A stretch of 64,000 bases of DNA, taken from NCBI GenBank assembly GCA_035048815.1, contig JAUCBN010000004.1, forward strand, positions 15,280,001-15,344,000. The letters are read 5' to 3'. Shown one piece after another: positions 24,491-36,375 of this stretch. Made by a program: the position numbers and the translations under genes. Under the pieces are notes generated by a model. It worked only from the letters and a program-made list of their open reading frames with translations. It did no database searches and was not told the DNA's origin. The DNA is from Abelmoschus esculentus (Eukaryota > Streptophyta > Magnoliopsida > Malvales > Malvaceae). Numbering within the stretch: the stretch's first letter is position 1; every line of letters starts with the position of its first letter.

Positions 24491-26013
24491 CCACATGTTT
24501 TAATATTTATTTTTCTGTTATATGATTCATGCTAAAAGCAAGGACCGGTAGTGTCGGCAACACTCTTACCCCACTTGACTCAACACTTGTCAATATAATA
24601 CAAGGATATTATATTATTATTATTTTTAGATAAACTTTACTTTGTATTCAAATTAATCCAAAAAAAAAAACAGTAAACCTGTTACATGAAACATACAAGG
24701 ATATTATTTAAGTAAAATATGATGATTATATAAATACCATCTTATTATTATATTATTTATAAGAGAGAGACGATATCACTCTACATTTTTCTACAATCAC
24801 TTTTTATAGTAGTATAAATTGAAGTTATATTTTTTAATAATAAGTTTTGCAAAATATTTTTTTAAAAAAACAAATATTTATTAAAGAAATCAGTAAATAA
24901 TTAAAATTTGCTATTAAAATTATAGTTTACAAACCAAATAATAATGGAACAAATGTGTAAAGTTGTCACTATCCATTTATTAAAAGAATATGTTCATCGA
25001 AATAAAATTATTTATATATTTTATAATTATTAAAAATTATTTAAATATTTTTTAAAATTTTACTGATTTTCTAACACCCCATATTCCCGAACCAAGAATT
25101 TTTCTAGTCCAATTTACCAAAAATTCGACAAATGAATATTTTTAATTATTTTTTGATGCCAAGAATTGTACTCAAGTGATTTTGCCTCATTAGACTGAGT
25201 ATTGATTAATTGTGAACAGTTCCAAAAAGAGAGAGTAAAATGATTGTTTGAGGACTAGATCGAAAGTTATAAATATTAATGGCCCTGCTTTGGATTTAGA
25301 CCCTAAACAAGTTAATGAGAAAGCCCGGAATGAAAAGAAAAAGAACTTTCAAGTCCTTTAATTGATATTAATCCAAATTTGGAATCTGTGGAAAGTTGCA
25401 CTAATTCAAGCTATATCATTTTATTTTAATTTTTATAGATTCTATCTATTTTCTTTCAACTTTAAACTCTTTATCTTCTTCTATAAGCCTCCTATCAGGA
25501 AGCTATTGTTGTGTATTTGAAGAACAAGTGACATAAAGTTCCAAATTCTTCGAATTTTGTTAATGCACGTGAAACACTAGATTTTTCATAACCTAAATCT
25601 TAATGTCAAAATCTTTTTAAATACATGTTTTCTTTCGTGTCTTTTTCTTGTTGCTGTTGCTTTTCATTAATGTCACCCCGATTGACTCATTTTTATTATT
25701 TTAACCTTGTTTGTTAATCCCTTCTTTACATTCATAACAAGATATAAAATTACTAGGGAAAATGCAGTTAATTCTTTATATATTATAAATATCTATCAAT
25801 TTATTTGTCATTATTGGAGGATCTCTTGTTGTTGTGGTGGTGGTTATGTTTGCCTGTTGAAGCTTACGCAATCGGAATGGAGTTGAGGCTGATGTTAGAA
25901 AGGGATTCAATTTTGTAATATCTGAATCCGTATCAATTTTGTGATAACTGAATCCGTATTGGAGGTTAGCATATGCACAGCCATGCACAACTGAGTAGAG
26001 TACCGGCCAAGAC
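24491..26013. other. AT-rich intergenic DNA with a probable gypsy LTR fragment
   Basis: From 24491 to 25070 there is AT-rich DNA with nothing recognisable. From about 25073 (TAACACCCCATATTCCCGAA) to about 25740 the text resembles the 5' half of a Tekay/Del-type LTR in plus orientation: a CCCC-containing start, a GGACTAGATCGAAAG segment, a pyrimidine-rich leader. It is truncated. From 25880 to 25970 there is a short tandem duplication of TCAATTTTGT-ATCTGAATCCGTAT. No gene is supported. Confidence 0.4.
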
Positions 26014-26175
26014 TGTTAGCAACTGAACCAATTAACAAAAATTAGTTCGAGTTAGTTTCTCAAGATTAGTTGAGTATTAAGCCTAGTTACTTTATATATA
26101 AATAAAGGTGTAATGGTTCATTGTAATTCATATTGTTCTTGAATAAAGCTTTCTTAAAGTTCTTCTCCTTAACAA
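26014..26175 (+). repeat. Probable copia solo LTR or LTR fragment
   Basis: 162 bp starting TGTTAGCAACTGAACC and ending CTCCTTAACA, with TATATATAAATAAAGG at 26093-26108 and an AATAAA near 26142. This is the ordinary architecture of a short copia LTR. No PBS follows and no matching target duplication was found, so it could also be the end of a truncated element. Confidence 0.55.
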
Positions 26176-26937
26176 TCTGACAATAAAGGTTTGATTAATC
26201 GTTGGGTAGGCAGACTCATTCCATGTTGAATCATACAGTTATGTCCCTCTAGGATGGTTACATAGTCTGACAGACTTCACAATTATTTTTTAATTTTTAT
26301 TAAAAATAGCCTGTTGATGCTACAAGCCGAAATTATAAGAATAATCTAATTTTATATTTTATCTTAGAATATAAAAATTTTCGTCTATATTTTAGATTTT
26401 AGATCAATTTTTATAGTATAAATAAAAGATTGTCACCGTTTAAAATTAATAAAAAATATTAAAAAAAGGAAGAATGTTAGTGACAGATGCACAAGTGAAG
26501 GCCCACCCCAAACTTTTTAAAATTCACACATTTGCCTTCAAATTTTTAAAACTGTACGAGTTAGTTTTTAATTTTTTTAATATTTATGAGTTATGCCACC
26601 ATGAAATTTTAAAATTTCATGAGTGCTCACCCTCAAATATTTTTTTGGATCCGCCACTAAAAAACGTCACTTGCAGGTGACGTCTTGCTTCAAAATTAAT
26701 AAAAAAGTATTAAAAAAAGAAAGATCTCCACTTGCATGTGGTGTTCTCCCCCAAGTCGCCATGTGTAGATGGTAACCTTCTACTTGCACTGTAATTTTTT
26801 ATTTAGATTTCAAAATAAACTTTAAACACCCTATTTTCATAAATAAAAGCTCTAAATAGTCTAAAAACCCAAAGCTTCCGCGGATTAGACTCAAACTTAC
26901 TGAAAAAAGAAAACACAAAATATCACAATTAAAACAA
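26176..26937. other. Intergenic DNA with short duplicated and palindromic words
   Basis: A text close to AAAATTAATAAAAAATATT followed by AAAAAAAGGAAGA occurs at 26442-26475 and again at 26692-26727, flanking a block that ends GGATCCGCCACT (26647-26658). A 7-bp inverted repeat ACGTCAC/GTGACGT is at 26664-26683. This looks like an old insertion, type unknown. No gene. Confidence 0.35.
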
Positions 26938-28020
26938 GGGTAAATTACATAAAAATCATCGAATTTTTAAGGTAGATTCATTTTGGTCATCGTACTTTTA
27001 AAATATTTCATACAATCATCTAATTTTAGTTCACGTTCGATAAGATTAATAAATTTTTAATTCGTATTCGATACAGTCTCTTCGTTAAATTCTGTTAATT
27101 TTTAATTCTCTTTAATAGAAAAAATGAGTAAACTACAATAATCATCACAAAACTTTCTTCTCACTCCTATTTTGGTCACAAAAGTTTAATTTTTTAATTC
27201 ATTAAATTTAACTTTTGAAGTTTCATATTTTGGTCACTCTCAAATGATATGATTATGTAAATTGAAAATTTTAATTAATATTTTAAAACCCGGGAAATAT
27301 TTTTTTAATTTTCTTATTTAATTTACCATATTTTATATTTTAATAAATAAAAAAAATATTATTCGAATCAAATATTTTAACTATTCGGTATATTTGAACA
27401 ATATGAAATCGAAAATTGAATAATCTAAAATTAACAGTTAACTAAAATATTTTTTAAAGATTAATCAAACCCAATTTTAGTATTAAATTTTAAAATAAAT
27501 AATTTTAATTTGATTATGATTCACAATTTTAAACAAAATTGATTAAACGATCTTATCTTTTATATGATAATATGGTAGATTGATTAAACAAAATAATATT
27601 TTACTTATTAAAATTTGAAATATGGTAATATAAAAAATAAAAAATATTTTCTAAAATTCAAAATATTAATAATTTTTTTTAACTTATATAAACATGTCAT
27701 TTGAGAGTTTCAAAGTATGAATAATTCAAAAGTTAAATTAATGAATTAAATAATTTTAATTTTAGTGACCAAAATAGGAGTGAGAAGAAAGTTAAGTGAT
27801 GATTATTGTAGTTTATCTATTTTTATTAAAAAGAAATAAACCTTAATGGAAATTTCTAACAGAATTTAACATTATGGACCCTCTCGAATGCGAATTAAAA
27901 GTTGAGTGATCTTATTGAATACAAACTAAAAAATGAATGATTATATCGAATATTTTAAAAATATAATGACCAAAATGAATCTATCCTAAAAAAAATGGTG
28001 ACTATTTATATAGTTTATCC
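26938..28020. mobile_element. MULE-like MITE with about 310-bp terminal inverted repeats
   Basis: The left arm (26938-27250) starts GGGTAAATTACATAAAAATC. The right arm (27690-28020), reverse-complemented, starts GGATAAACTATATAAATAGT, and both continue in register through TAGATTCATTTTGGTCAT and TTAAATTCTGTTA. Flanking 9-mers TTAAAACAA (26929-26937) and TTCAAACAT (28021-28029) match at 7 of 9 positions, which fits the 9-bp target duplication of Mutator-like elements. The interior is AT-rich with no transposase. Confidence 0.7.
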
Positions 28021-28045
28021 TTCAAACATATTCCAGCTATGCATA

Positions 28046-28467
28046 TGTTACGATTGAAAAGAGGCAAGGAATACTAATCCCACATCGGAAAGGAAAATGA
28101 TGGTCTTGGGATATATACGTGGTGGCGTTGCACATCCTATCAGATATATCTTTTAGGAATAAGGCAATGACCCCGTGACAAGTGGTATCAGAGCTCCCCT
28201 TTTACTGCCCGATTTCACGCCGAGCGCCCATGAGAAGGGGAGGCAGGGTGAACAATCGTGAGAGGCCAATCACGAGAGCGGAAGCTCGTGACGAGGGCGT
28301 CACGAGGTTGAGTGGGGGTGATTGTCACGCCTAAAAAGAGGCAAGGAATATTAATCCCACATCGAAAAGGAAAATGAAGGTCTTGGGATATATATATATA
28401 TATACTGTGGCGTTGTACATCTTATCAGACATATCTTTTAGGAAGAGGGTATAATGGTCCCGTGACA
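28046..28467 (+). mobile_element. TRIM (terminal-repeat retrotransposon in miniature)
   Basis: A 422-bp element with LTR-like direct repeats at 28046-28180 and 28323-28467, each starting TGT(T/C)ACG and ending CCCGTGACA. An exact initiator-Met PBS TGGTATCAGAGC lies 2 bp inside (28183-28194), and a purine tract GTTGAGTGGGGGTGAT precedes the second LTR. The internal part is 142 bp, GC-rich and non-coding. CATA occurs on both sides (28042-28045, 28468-28471). Both LTRs carry ATCCCACATCG, a word common in plant TRIM LTRs. It needs trans-acting proteins to move. Confidence 0.9.
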
Positions 28468-28639
28468 CATAGATGGAGCTAAAAGGGACGAAGGAACATT
28501 CGTTCTTTAAAAATTTAAATTTTTTATAGTATTTACATATTTTTAAAAAAAATATATATTTTTTATTAAAAATCTATTTTATATCTTTAAAATTTTATAA
28601 ATTTATTCCTTAATATAAATTCTGAGTCCATCCCTATTA

Positions 28640-28990
28640 GGGAGGTAAAAACAGTTACTCAGATGGGTTTCAGGTCGGGTAAAATTGAATACAAGTCATT
28701 TCAGGTTAATTTGATGTTTTGACTCGATTCGGGTCGGGTACGAGTCTATTTCAGATCGGGTCTATTTCAAGTCCGGTCCATTTCAGGTCGTATGTATTTG
28801 AGGTTGAGTTCATTTCAGATCGGGTTAAAATGGTTCGGATCCAAATCGAATAATTGACAGGTTTATTTTAGGTCGGTAGATTTCAATTCGGTTGTATTTT
28901 AGGTCAGATTCATTTCAGTTCGATTATATTTTAAGTCGGGTTCATTTCAAATCGGTTTTATTTCAGGTCAAGTTAATTTGGGTTTTAAAT
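28640..28990 (+). repeat. Degenerate ~16-bp minisatellite
   Basis: About twenty imperfect copies of a word close to GGTCGGGTTCATTTCA, for example at 28737-28760, 28795-28830 and 28930-28960. It is not coding. Similar degenerate arrays occur in plant intergenic DNA. Confidence 0.65.
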
Positions 28991-29254
28991 TCATATTAAT
29001 TAAAATTATTAAATTTGAGTTTGGTACAAATAAGTAATTAAATAAATAATTGATAGATTTTGGGTTGACCTGAATCAACGATCATCGTCGAATTAAAAAT
29101 TCAATTCGTTATAAATATTGTTAGAACAACTTATATATATTTTTTAATTTTCTCAAAAAAAGGGGGTAAAAATCCAGATGGCTATAAGTATTGTTAGCAA
29201 AGGTCTAGTCTATCATGAGACTTTGAAGCTGGTGAAAGCAACGTTAAGAGTTCC

Positions 29255-29582
29255 TGTTACGAATGATGTAGAGGAACTGTCTACCAAATCCATGCAAAGC
29301 GGTAACAAATCCATGAGCCACACGCAAGGTGATAACCACCAACCCAGTGAGCTGGAAAGGAAAGTTAATCAGGAGCCCGAATTGTTAGGAGAACGCAGGA
29401 GCACGAGAGAGAGAAGGCCCCCGAAAAAGTTAACCGATTTTGTTTGCTTCTAAACAAGAATGAGTATAAATAAGAATGGTTTGTTAAAGGGTTGAGAAGA
29501 AAATATTTGTACTGAAACATTTTTTCTGGAATCCAAACTTCTTTTCTCTTCTTCCATTACTTTTTTGCATCTGTTCGTGACA
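29255..29582 (+). repeat. 5' LTR of the Reina-type element
   Basis: TGTTACGAATGATGTAGAGG to CATCTGTTCGTGACA. Its first 200 bp are a copy of the segment that, in the 3' LTR, encodes the C-terminal tail of Pol (ending KKLTDFVCF, stop at 29451-29453), so this copy is open but has no role as a gene here. Confidence 0.93.
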
Positions 29583-29605
29583 TCTTTAGTGCTTTCATTG
29601 TTATC

Positions 29606-32600
29606 ATGGTTAACAACGCTGATGCGATTAAGGCTCTTCAGGATCTCACCACTCGTCAGGACCAACGGTTGACTGATCTCCAACGACACGCCAAATCCTA
29701 ATCTCGATGGAATGAATCCACTGCCAGTTCTTTGCAAGACTTGACCCGAGCAGTGGCAGCTCTTACATCTGCTTTGGGGGGACCGACTGCTTCAGCCCCG
29801 ACAGGCGATGGGCCACCTGCAATTCTTCGAGGTAAGACCAAGGTTCGGGTTGATGCTGATGATTCTTTTCCTTTCGCCCCACGACCCGTGCAAGTTGAAC
29901 TTCTAGTGTTTACCGGAGCAGATCTTGAGGAGTGTCTGGCTTCTGCTCAGGACTTCTTCGATTTTTATAACACAGAGGATCATCATCGGGTCACCATGGC
30001 ATCCTTTCATATGGAGGGTACAACTCGGAAATGGTTTCGTTGGATGCAACGTCAACGTCAGCTCGCTGGCTGGGAGCATTTGGTGAGTACCATCCGTCGC
30101 CGTTTTGCTGTTACCAAAATCGAATCTCCGGAAGGTCAACTTACCAAGCTGACCCAAACTTCTACCGTGGAAGCATATCAGACGCAGTTTGAAGATTTAG
30201 CTCTACGTACCACTGCGGTACTTTTTGAGGGATTTCTCACTCAGTGTTTCATTTCGGGTTTGCGCGTGGATCTCAAACATGAAGTGCTCGCTCAACGTCC
30301 AACTACGATGGCTGAGGTTATTTCTTTAGCTCGTTTTCATGAGGCCAAGTCCGCTGATGCACGCAAAGTTTCAAGTCGAGGTTCACTTTCTAAACTATCG
30401 CCTCTCTTGCCCACGCCGCCGATTTCTTCTATGGGTCCAACTGTTCTACCAGGTCGTCCACCCCCTCTCGATCGATCGTTCCGTTCGCTCTCTACTCCTG
30501 TCTGTCGAATTTCTGCTGCCGAAGCACAAATACGCCGCGACAAGGGCCTTTACTATTATTGTGATGAAAAGTTTGTTCCGGGACATAAATGTAAGGCTCC
30601 ATAGATGTTTTTGTTGGATGACGAGGAACCTGAGGATATCCGGGACGCTGGTAATTCTGGTCTTGAGGTGCAGTATTCCGATCCTAAAGTTGTTGCGGAA
30701 GAGGTGCGTGAGCAGTCTCTCGTTTCCTTTATTGCTCTCGCTGGTTGTGTCACACCCAATACGTTACGTATGAAGGGTGAGGTTCGGGGTCGCGAGGTCA
30801 AGATATTGATCGATGGTGGAAGCACTCATAATTTTGTCCAGTCTCGCACAGCAAAATTTTTGGGATTAAATATCACGGCAGCTCCACACTTTCGAGTACT
30901 CGTTGGTAATGGCGATAGAATTCCAAATGAAGGTTGTGTTCGTGATCTCAAGGTTCAGATTCAAGGAACTCAAATACAAACTAATTTTTATGTATTACCA
31001 TTGGAAGGAACTGAGATGGTTTTAGGGGTAGCGTGGATGGCCACTCTGGGACCGGTTACGATGGATTTCTCTAAGCTTCGCTTTCAATTTCGACAAGGGG
31101 GGCATGAACATCAATGGGAGGGTGACACGGGGTTGGAACCACAGTTGGTCTGCTTTCATTCTCTTCGCCGAATGACTGAGACTCAAGCACTTACGGCATG
31201 TTACTATGTTCATTCTGTTGATCCAGGCGACGACACCAATAACCCTCTACCATGAGAAATGAGCGATTTGTTGACCGAATTTTCAGATGTTTTTCAACCC
31301 CTTACTGGTTTACCGCTACCTCGGATAACAGATCATGCAATTCATCTCGATTCAACTAGTAAGCCGGTTAATGTTCGTCCGTATAGGTATCCATATTTCC
31401 AAAAGACAGAGGTTGAGCGTCAGGTTCAACATATGTTAGACCATCATTTAATTCGTCCCAGTATTAGCCCGTATTCATCTCTAGTGTTACTAGTGAAGAA
31501 GAAGGATGGAACATGGCGCTTTTGTGTCGATTATAGGGCCCTTAATGCCATTACCATCAAGGATAAGTTTCCGATACCGACTGCCGAGGAGTTGTTCGAT
31601 AAACTCGGGGGAGCTCAATTTTTCTCCAAATTAGATTTGTTATCTGGGTACCATCAAATTCGAGTCTGTCCGAGTGATGTCGTCAAAACCACTTTTCGCA
31701 CACATGAGGGTCATTACGAATTCCTTGTCATACCCTTCGGTTTGACGAATGCTCCTTCTACTTTTTAAGCTACAATGCATGACATTTTCAAGTCATATTT
31801 ATGCAAGTTTATTTTGATTTTCTTGGATGACATTTTGGTTTATAGTCAGGATTGGCAGGCTCATATTGATCATGTTCGGTTAGTGCTGTAGTGTTTGCGA
31901 GACAATGGGTTTGTGGCTAAACGATCAAAGTGTGCATTTGGCCAAGATCGTATTGAGTATTTAGGACATGTGGTTTCTCGGGAGGGACTCTCGGTGGATC
32001 CTGCAAAAGTGGTTGCAATCAGTAGCTGGCCAACACCATCTACGATTAAAGGGGTACGAGGATTTTTGGGATTGGCGGGCTATTATCGCAAGTTCATCAA
32101 GAATTTTGCGACTTTGGCAGCTCCTATTTCTGATCTATTATGCAAGGGTGAGCCTTTTTCGTGGACACCATCTGCTCAAGCGGCAATGGATGAGTTGAAA
32201 TCGCGTCTGACTTCTACACCAGTGTTGGCTTTACTACACTTCGACAAGGAGTTTGTCGTGGAAACCGACGCTTCAAGGGTAGGCATTGAGGCTGTGTTGC
32301 AACAAGAAGGTCGTCCGTTGGCTTTCTACAGTCAAAAGTTGAGCTCCCGCATGCAAGGAGCATCGACTTACCATCAGGAGATGTTTGCTATTACACAAGC
32401 CATTGGTAAATGGCGTCAGTATTTGTTGGGTTAGCTATTCACAGTGCTTACTGATCAACGTTCTCTTCGCGAGCTCACACAACAAGTTATTCAAACACCT
32501 GAGCAGAAGCTTTGGCTATCCAAACTTATTGGTTATGATTTTGAGATACGATATCGACCCGAGAAGTTCAATACAATTGCTGATGCTTTGTCTCGGCAGG

Positions 32601-34179
32601 ACGAATCTCAGTACATGGCGTTTTCCAGGCCAATATTTGGAATTTTGGACCATATTCGAGTAGCTTGTGAAAATGATCCTGCTCTTGTCGAGTTACGCCA
32701 AAAAATTCGCAGTGCCATTCATGCACCTCAAGGGTACTCAGAGAAAGAAGGTTTGGTGATTTTTTAAGGTTGTATTATCATACCGAATGAAGTTGGGTTA
32801 CGCACATTATTACTCCTTGAATACCATTGTTCGAGCGTCGGGGGCCATGCGGGCATTCATCGTACTCATCAACTTTTGGCTGCAAATTTCTTTTGGAATA
32901 ATATGCGTCGAGATGTGAAGGAATTTGTGTGACATTGCCAGGTCTGCCAATGAATGAAAAGTGAGAGTTTACAGCCGGCTGGTCTCCTACAACCATTACC
33001 GATTCCGGACTAGGTATTCGAGGATATATCCTTAGACTTTATTATCGGATTACCTCCTTCGAATGGTAAAACGACCATCCTTGTGGTGGTAGATCGACTT
33101 ACCAAGTACGATCATTTTTTCTCTTTGCCTAAACAATTTGATAGTAAGGGGGTTGCTCGAATTTTGCTTCAAGGTGTGATTAAATTGCATGGAATTCCAC
33201 GTACTATCGTCAGTGACAGGGATTGGGTGTTTATCAGTGAAGTCTGGACCGAGTTGGCACGTTTACAAGGCACAAAGTTGTGTATGAGCTCCGCTACCAC
33301 CCTCAATCCGATGGCCAAACTGAGGCATTGAACCGCTGCCTCGAAATGTATCTTTGTTGTATGGTTTGTGAAGATCCAAACAAGTGGGAGAATTCCTTAG
33401 CTTGGGCAGAGTATTGGTATAACACAGCCTAACAGAGCTCTGCTGGTATGACCCCTTTTCGGGCTCTATACGGACGTGATCCTCCGACCCTACTTCGATA
33501 TGTGGATGGCAGCGCAAAGAATGACAATGTGAACCAAGAATTACAAAATCGTGATAAATTGCTACATCTTTTAAAGAAAAATTTGCTGCAAGCTCAGGTT
33601 CGAATGAAGAACCGAGCCGACAAGCATCACCGAGAATTAGAGCTTGAGGTGGGTAGCTGGGTGTTTGTTAAACTCCAACCATACCGCCAACTTTCTCTTC
33701 GTCTATGTCGCCAACAGAAGTTGAGTCCTCGGTTTTTTGGAACGTATCAAGTGGCGAAACGCATTGGTTTTGTCGCTTACAAGTTGAGCTTGCCAGCCAC
33801 TACCCGTATTCATCCTGTGTTTCATATTTCGCAACTCAAACCTTGTCGTGGCCAGCCGACACAACAAATCACTCCTTTGCCACTATTACAAGATCCAGTG
33901 GGTGATCCTATAGCAGCTACATTTAATGATGAAGCCTTGACGAACCTTGAGGACAAGGTTCATGCGATGGGGGAGGGAGATGTTACGAATGATGTAGAGG
34001 AATTATCTACCAAATCCATGCAAAGCGGTAACAAATCCATGAGCCACATGCAAGGTGATAACCACCAACCCAGTGAGCTGGAAATGGAAGTTAATCAGGA
34101 GCCCGAATTATTAGGAGAACGCAGGAGCACGAGAGAAAGAAGGCCCCCGAAAAAGTTAACCGATTTTGTTTGCTTCTAA
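29606..34179 (+). pseudogene. Reina-type Gag-Pol polyprotein, 11 stops and one frameshift
   Basis: Starts ATG at 29606 (MVNNADAIKALQ). One frame runs to about 33294, with Gag (retrotransposon gag region around RKWFRWMQRQRQLAGWEHL) and a degenerate knuckle CDEKFVPGHKC. Then come protease ILIDGGSTHNF and RT (LVKKKDGTWRFCVDYRALN, FLDDILVYS around 31825), RNase H (VETDAS), the integrase zinc region (HAGIHRTHQLL, CQVCQ) and the integrase core (LVVVDRLTKYDHF, IVSDRDWVF). Stops interrupt at about 29702, 30602, 31255, 31766, 31889, 32432, 32765, 32930, 32951, 33011 and 33430. A one-base loss near 33294 moves the reading to the frame YHPQSDGQTEALN. The tail SPRFFGTYQVAKRIGFVAYK and HPVFHISQLKP follows, but the chromodomain expected next is missing. 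The last 66 residues are encoded in the 3' LTR. Confidence 0.9.
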
Positions 34180-34308
34180 ACAAGAATGAGTATAAATAAG
34201 AATGGTTTGTTAAAGGGTTGAGTAGAAAATATTTATACTGAAACTTTTTCTCTAGAATCCAAACTTCTTTTCTCTTCTTCCATTACTTCTTTGCATCTGT
34301 TTGTGACA
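33981..34308 (+). repeat. 3' LTR of the Reina-type element
   Basis: Direct repeat of 29255-29582, preceded by the polypurine tract at 33966-33980. Pol reads through into it and stops at 34177-34179. A TATA-like TATAAATAAG lies at 34191-34200. Confidence 0.93.
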
Positions 34309-35089
34309 TTTCACTTCCATGAGAATACTTTGAGTAGGTTTTCCAGCAGAATAAATCTATTTGTGTACTTCAATAATGTATGCACCTTTACAAGAAACTC
34401 CTGTACTATTTGAGATTTGTTATCTGCAATAAAACCCATCCATCTCTTGTACTCTAGATCAACAAATTTATCATGTCAGTGAGTCACTTCTGTATTATCA
34501 CCTGCTTTATTTATTAATAATCTTTTGCAGATGTTATGGAATAGATATATGTTTAACCTGGCAATAAGATTTATGTTCCTTTAACTTGAGGTGAAATAAA
34601 AGACATTAAAACAAAGTTATCTACAAGTACAGTATCAGATCACAAGTAAAGCCAGGGTAAAGAGAATTTGAATCTAATCAGAAAATGGAAGAGAACTCCT
34701 AGTGTTGAAGAAGGATTATTAAGAAACATAAATCTGGTTCATAAGCTTGGTGAAGGGTTTTCAGTGGAATCATTGTATCCATGGTAGGTGTCCGTGTGTT
34801 CCATTGATTACAAGAGAGTATCATCGGCAGTAAATGGTGAACGAAAACAGTGATATCCAATGACGGGTACGAAAGAAGGCTTAGGGATAAGTCTAGAATT
34901 TAAATAGTATTAAAAAATTAATACTAACAATTTTGATATAATATTTAAAAATTTAGAAAAAAGGAAAAAAATTATTTTTATGATAAAATATGATTAATAA
35001 TACGTGGGTGATTCTAGGAAAAGCCCCTTAAAACCCCTAAAAAAAGCCTTGACCGGTTTACCCGGTCATTTGTGTACATAATTGATTAC
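34309..35089. other. Intergenic, no gene recognised
   Basis: Moderately AT-rich, more balanced than the DNA around it from 34309 to 34880, but with stops in all frames and no splice-consistent ORF that I can defend. A perfect 6-bp hairpin GACCGG-TTTAC-CCGGTC is at 35051-35067, just before the satellite begins. Confidence 0.45.
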
Positions 35090-36375
35090 GAACTATATAC
35101 ACAATTTCTTACAAAAACTGTAAGAAAAACAGTACATACATAGATTGTTACAAATGTAAGGATTTGTGTATATACATAAATCCTTACAAAAACTATAAGA
35201 AAAACAGTACATACATAAATTGTTACAAACGTAAGAATTTGTCTATATACATAAATCACTACGAGAAGACATAATATGTCACAAAAATGGTAAGGATTTG
35301 TGTATGTACACAATTCCTTACAATGTATACACAATGACTTACGAAAATCATAAAGAAAAAGGTATGTACACAAATCCTTACGACTTCGAAATCATGAGCT
35401 AAAGGAGGCCATCCAAGGGTAAGGATTTGTATACATACACAATTGGCTATGAGTATACATAATATGGCACAAAAATGGTAAAGATTTGTGTATGTACACA
35501 ATTTTTTACAAAGTATACACAATGACTTACGAAAATCGTAAGGAAAAAGGTATGTACACAAATCCTTACGACTTCTAAACCATGAGCTAAAGGAGGCATC
35601 CAAGGGTAAGGATTTGTGTACATACACAATTGGCTACGAGTATACATAATATGACACAAAATGGTAAGGATTTATGTATGTACATAATTCCTTGCAAAGT
35701 ATACACAATGGCTTACGAAAACTGTAAGGAAAAAGCTATGTACACAAATCTTTACGACTTTGAAACCAAGAGCTAAAGGAGGCCATCTAAGGGTAAGGAT
35801 TTGTGTACATACACAATTGGCTACGAGTATACATAATATAACACAAAAATGGTAAGAATTTGTGTATGTACACAATTCCTTACAAAGTATACACAATGAT
35901 TTACGAAAACCGTAAGGAAAAAGGTATATACACAAATCCTTACGACTTCAAAACCATGAGCTAAAGTAGGTCATCCAAGGGTAAGGATTTGTGTACATAC
36001 ACAATTGGCTACGAGTATACATAATATGACACAAAAATGGTAAGGATTTGTGTATGTACACAATTCCTTACAAAGTATACACAATTGCTTACGAAAAACG
36101 TAAGGAAAAAGGTATATATATAAATCCTTACGACTTCGAAACAATGAGCTAGAGGAGCCATCCAAGGGTAAGGATTTGCGTACATACCTTTTTCCTTATT
36201 ATTTTCGTAAGCATTTGTGTATATTTTGTAGGGATTTGTGTACATACATAAATCCTTACATTTCTTGTACCAATTTATGTATTCTCGTAGTAAATTGTGT
36301 ATGTACATAAATCCTTACCCTTGGATGGGCTCCTTTAGCTCATGGTGAGAAGTTGTAAGGATTTGTGTACAATAT
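35090..36375 (+). repeat. ~188-bp satellite built from nested inverted repeats
   Basis: Units of 186-188 bp recur; the anchor word CTAAAGGAGG falls at about 35399, 35587, 35773, 35961 and 36149 (last two slightly altered). Within each unit the word GTAAGGATTTGTGTAC occurs twice forward and twice reversed, so a unit can fold on itself. One perfect 20-bp inverted pair is 35550-35569 with 35606-35625. The block 36181-36375 is a full unit in reverse orientation. The minus strand stays open in overlapping frames with a Cys-rich translation, which I attribute to composition. Confidence 0.88.

Larger units (their letters stand above)
29255..34308 (+). mobile_element. Ty3/gypsy chromovirus, Reina type
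   Basis: Complete 5054-bp structure: 328-bp LTRs (29255-29582 and 33981-34308) with TGTTACG...GTGACA ends, one long pol frame in the order PR-RT-RH-INT, and a polypurine tract GATGGGGGAGGGAGA directly before the 3' LTR. Small size, short LTRs and the integrase tail are typical of the Reina lineage. The PBS after the 5' LTR is not recognisable and the flanks do not show an identical 5-bp duplication. LTRs differ at roughly ten positions. Confidence 0.9.

Noticed and set aside
25776..25988. 70-codon minus-strand ORF with an N-terminal CAYANLQYGF and Thr-rich tail
   Set aside because: Contains an internal tandem duplication of the DNA and a (CAA/CCA)n-like run; checked for a small signalling peptide but saw no signal peptide or conserved C-terminus.
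28046..28467. Cassandra-type TRIM with 5S rRNA promoter
   Set aside because: LTR ends are compatible but no 5S-like internal control region is visible in either LTR.
29178..29453. 91-codon ORF starting before the Reina 5' LTR
   Set aside because: Chance fusion of flanking DNA with the LTR copy of the Pol C-terminal tail.
35086..36308. Several overlapping minus-strand Cys-rich ORFs with repeated CTYTNPYHFC-like text
   Set aside because: They follow the 188-bp satellite in shifting frames (period not a multiple of three), so openness is compositional, not a secreted Cys-rich gene family.
35090..36375. Regularly spaced repeats suggesting a CRISPR array
   Set aside because: Plant nuclear context, unit length about 188 bp, inverted arms inside units and no unique spacers.
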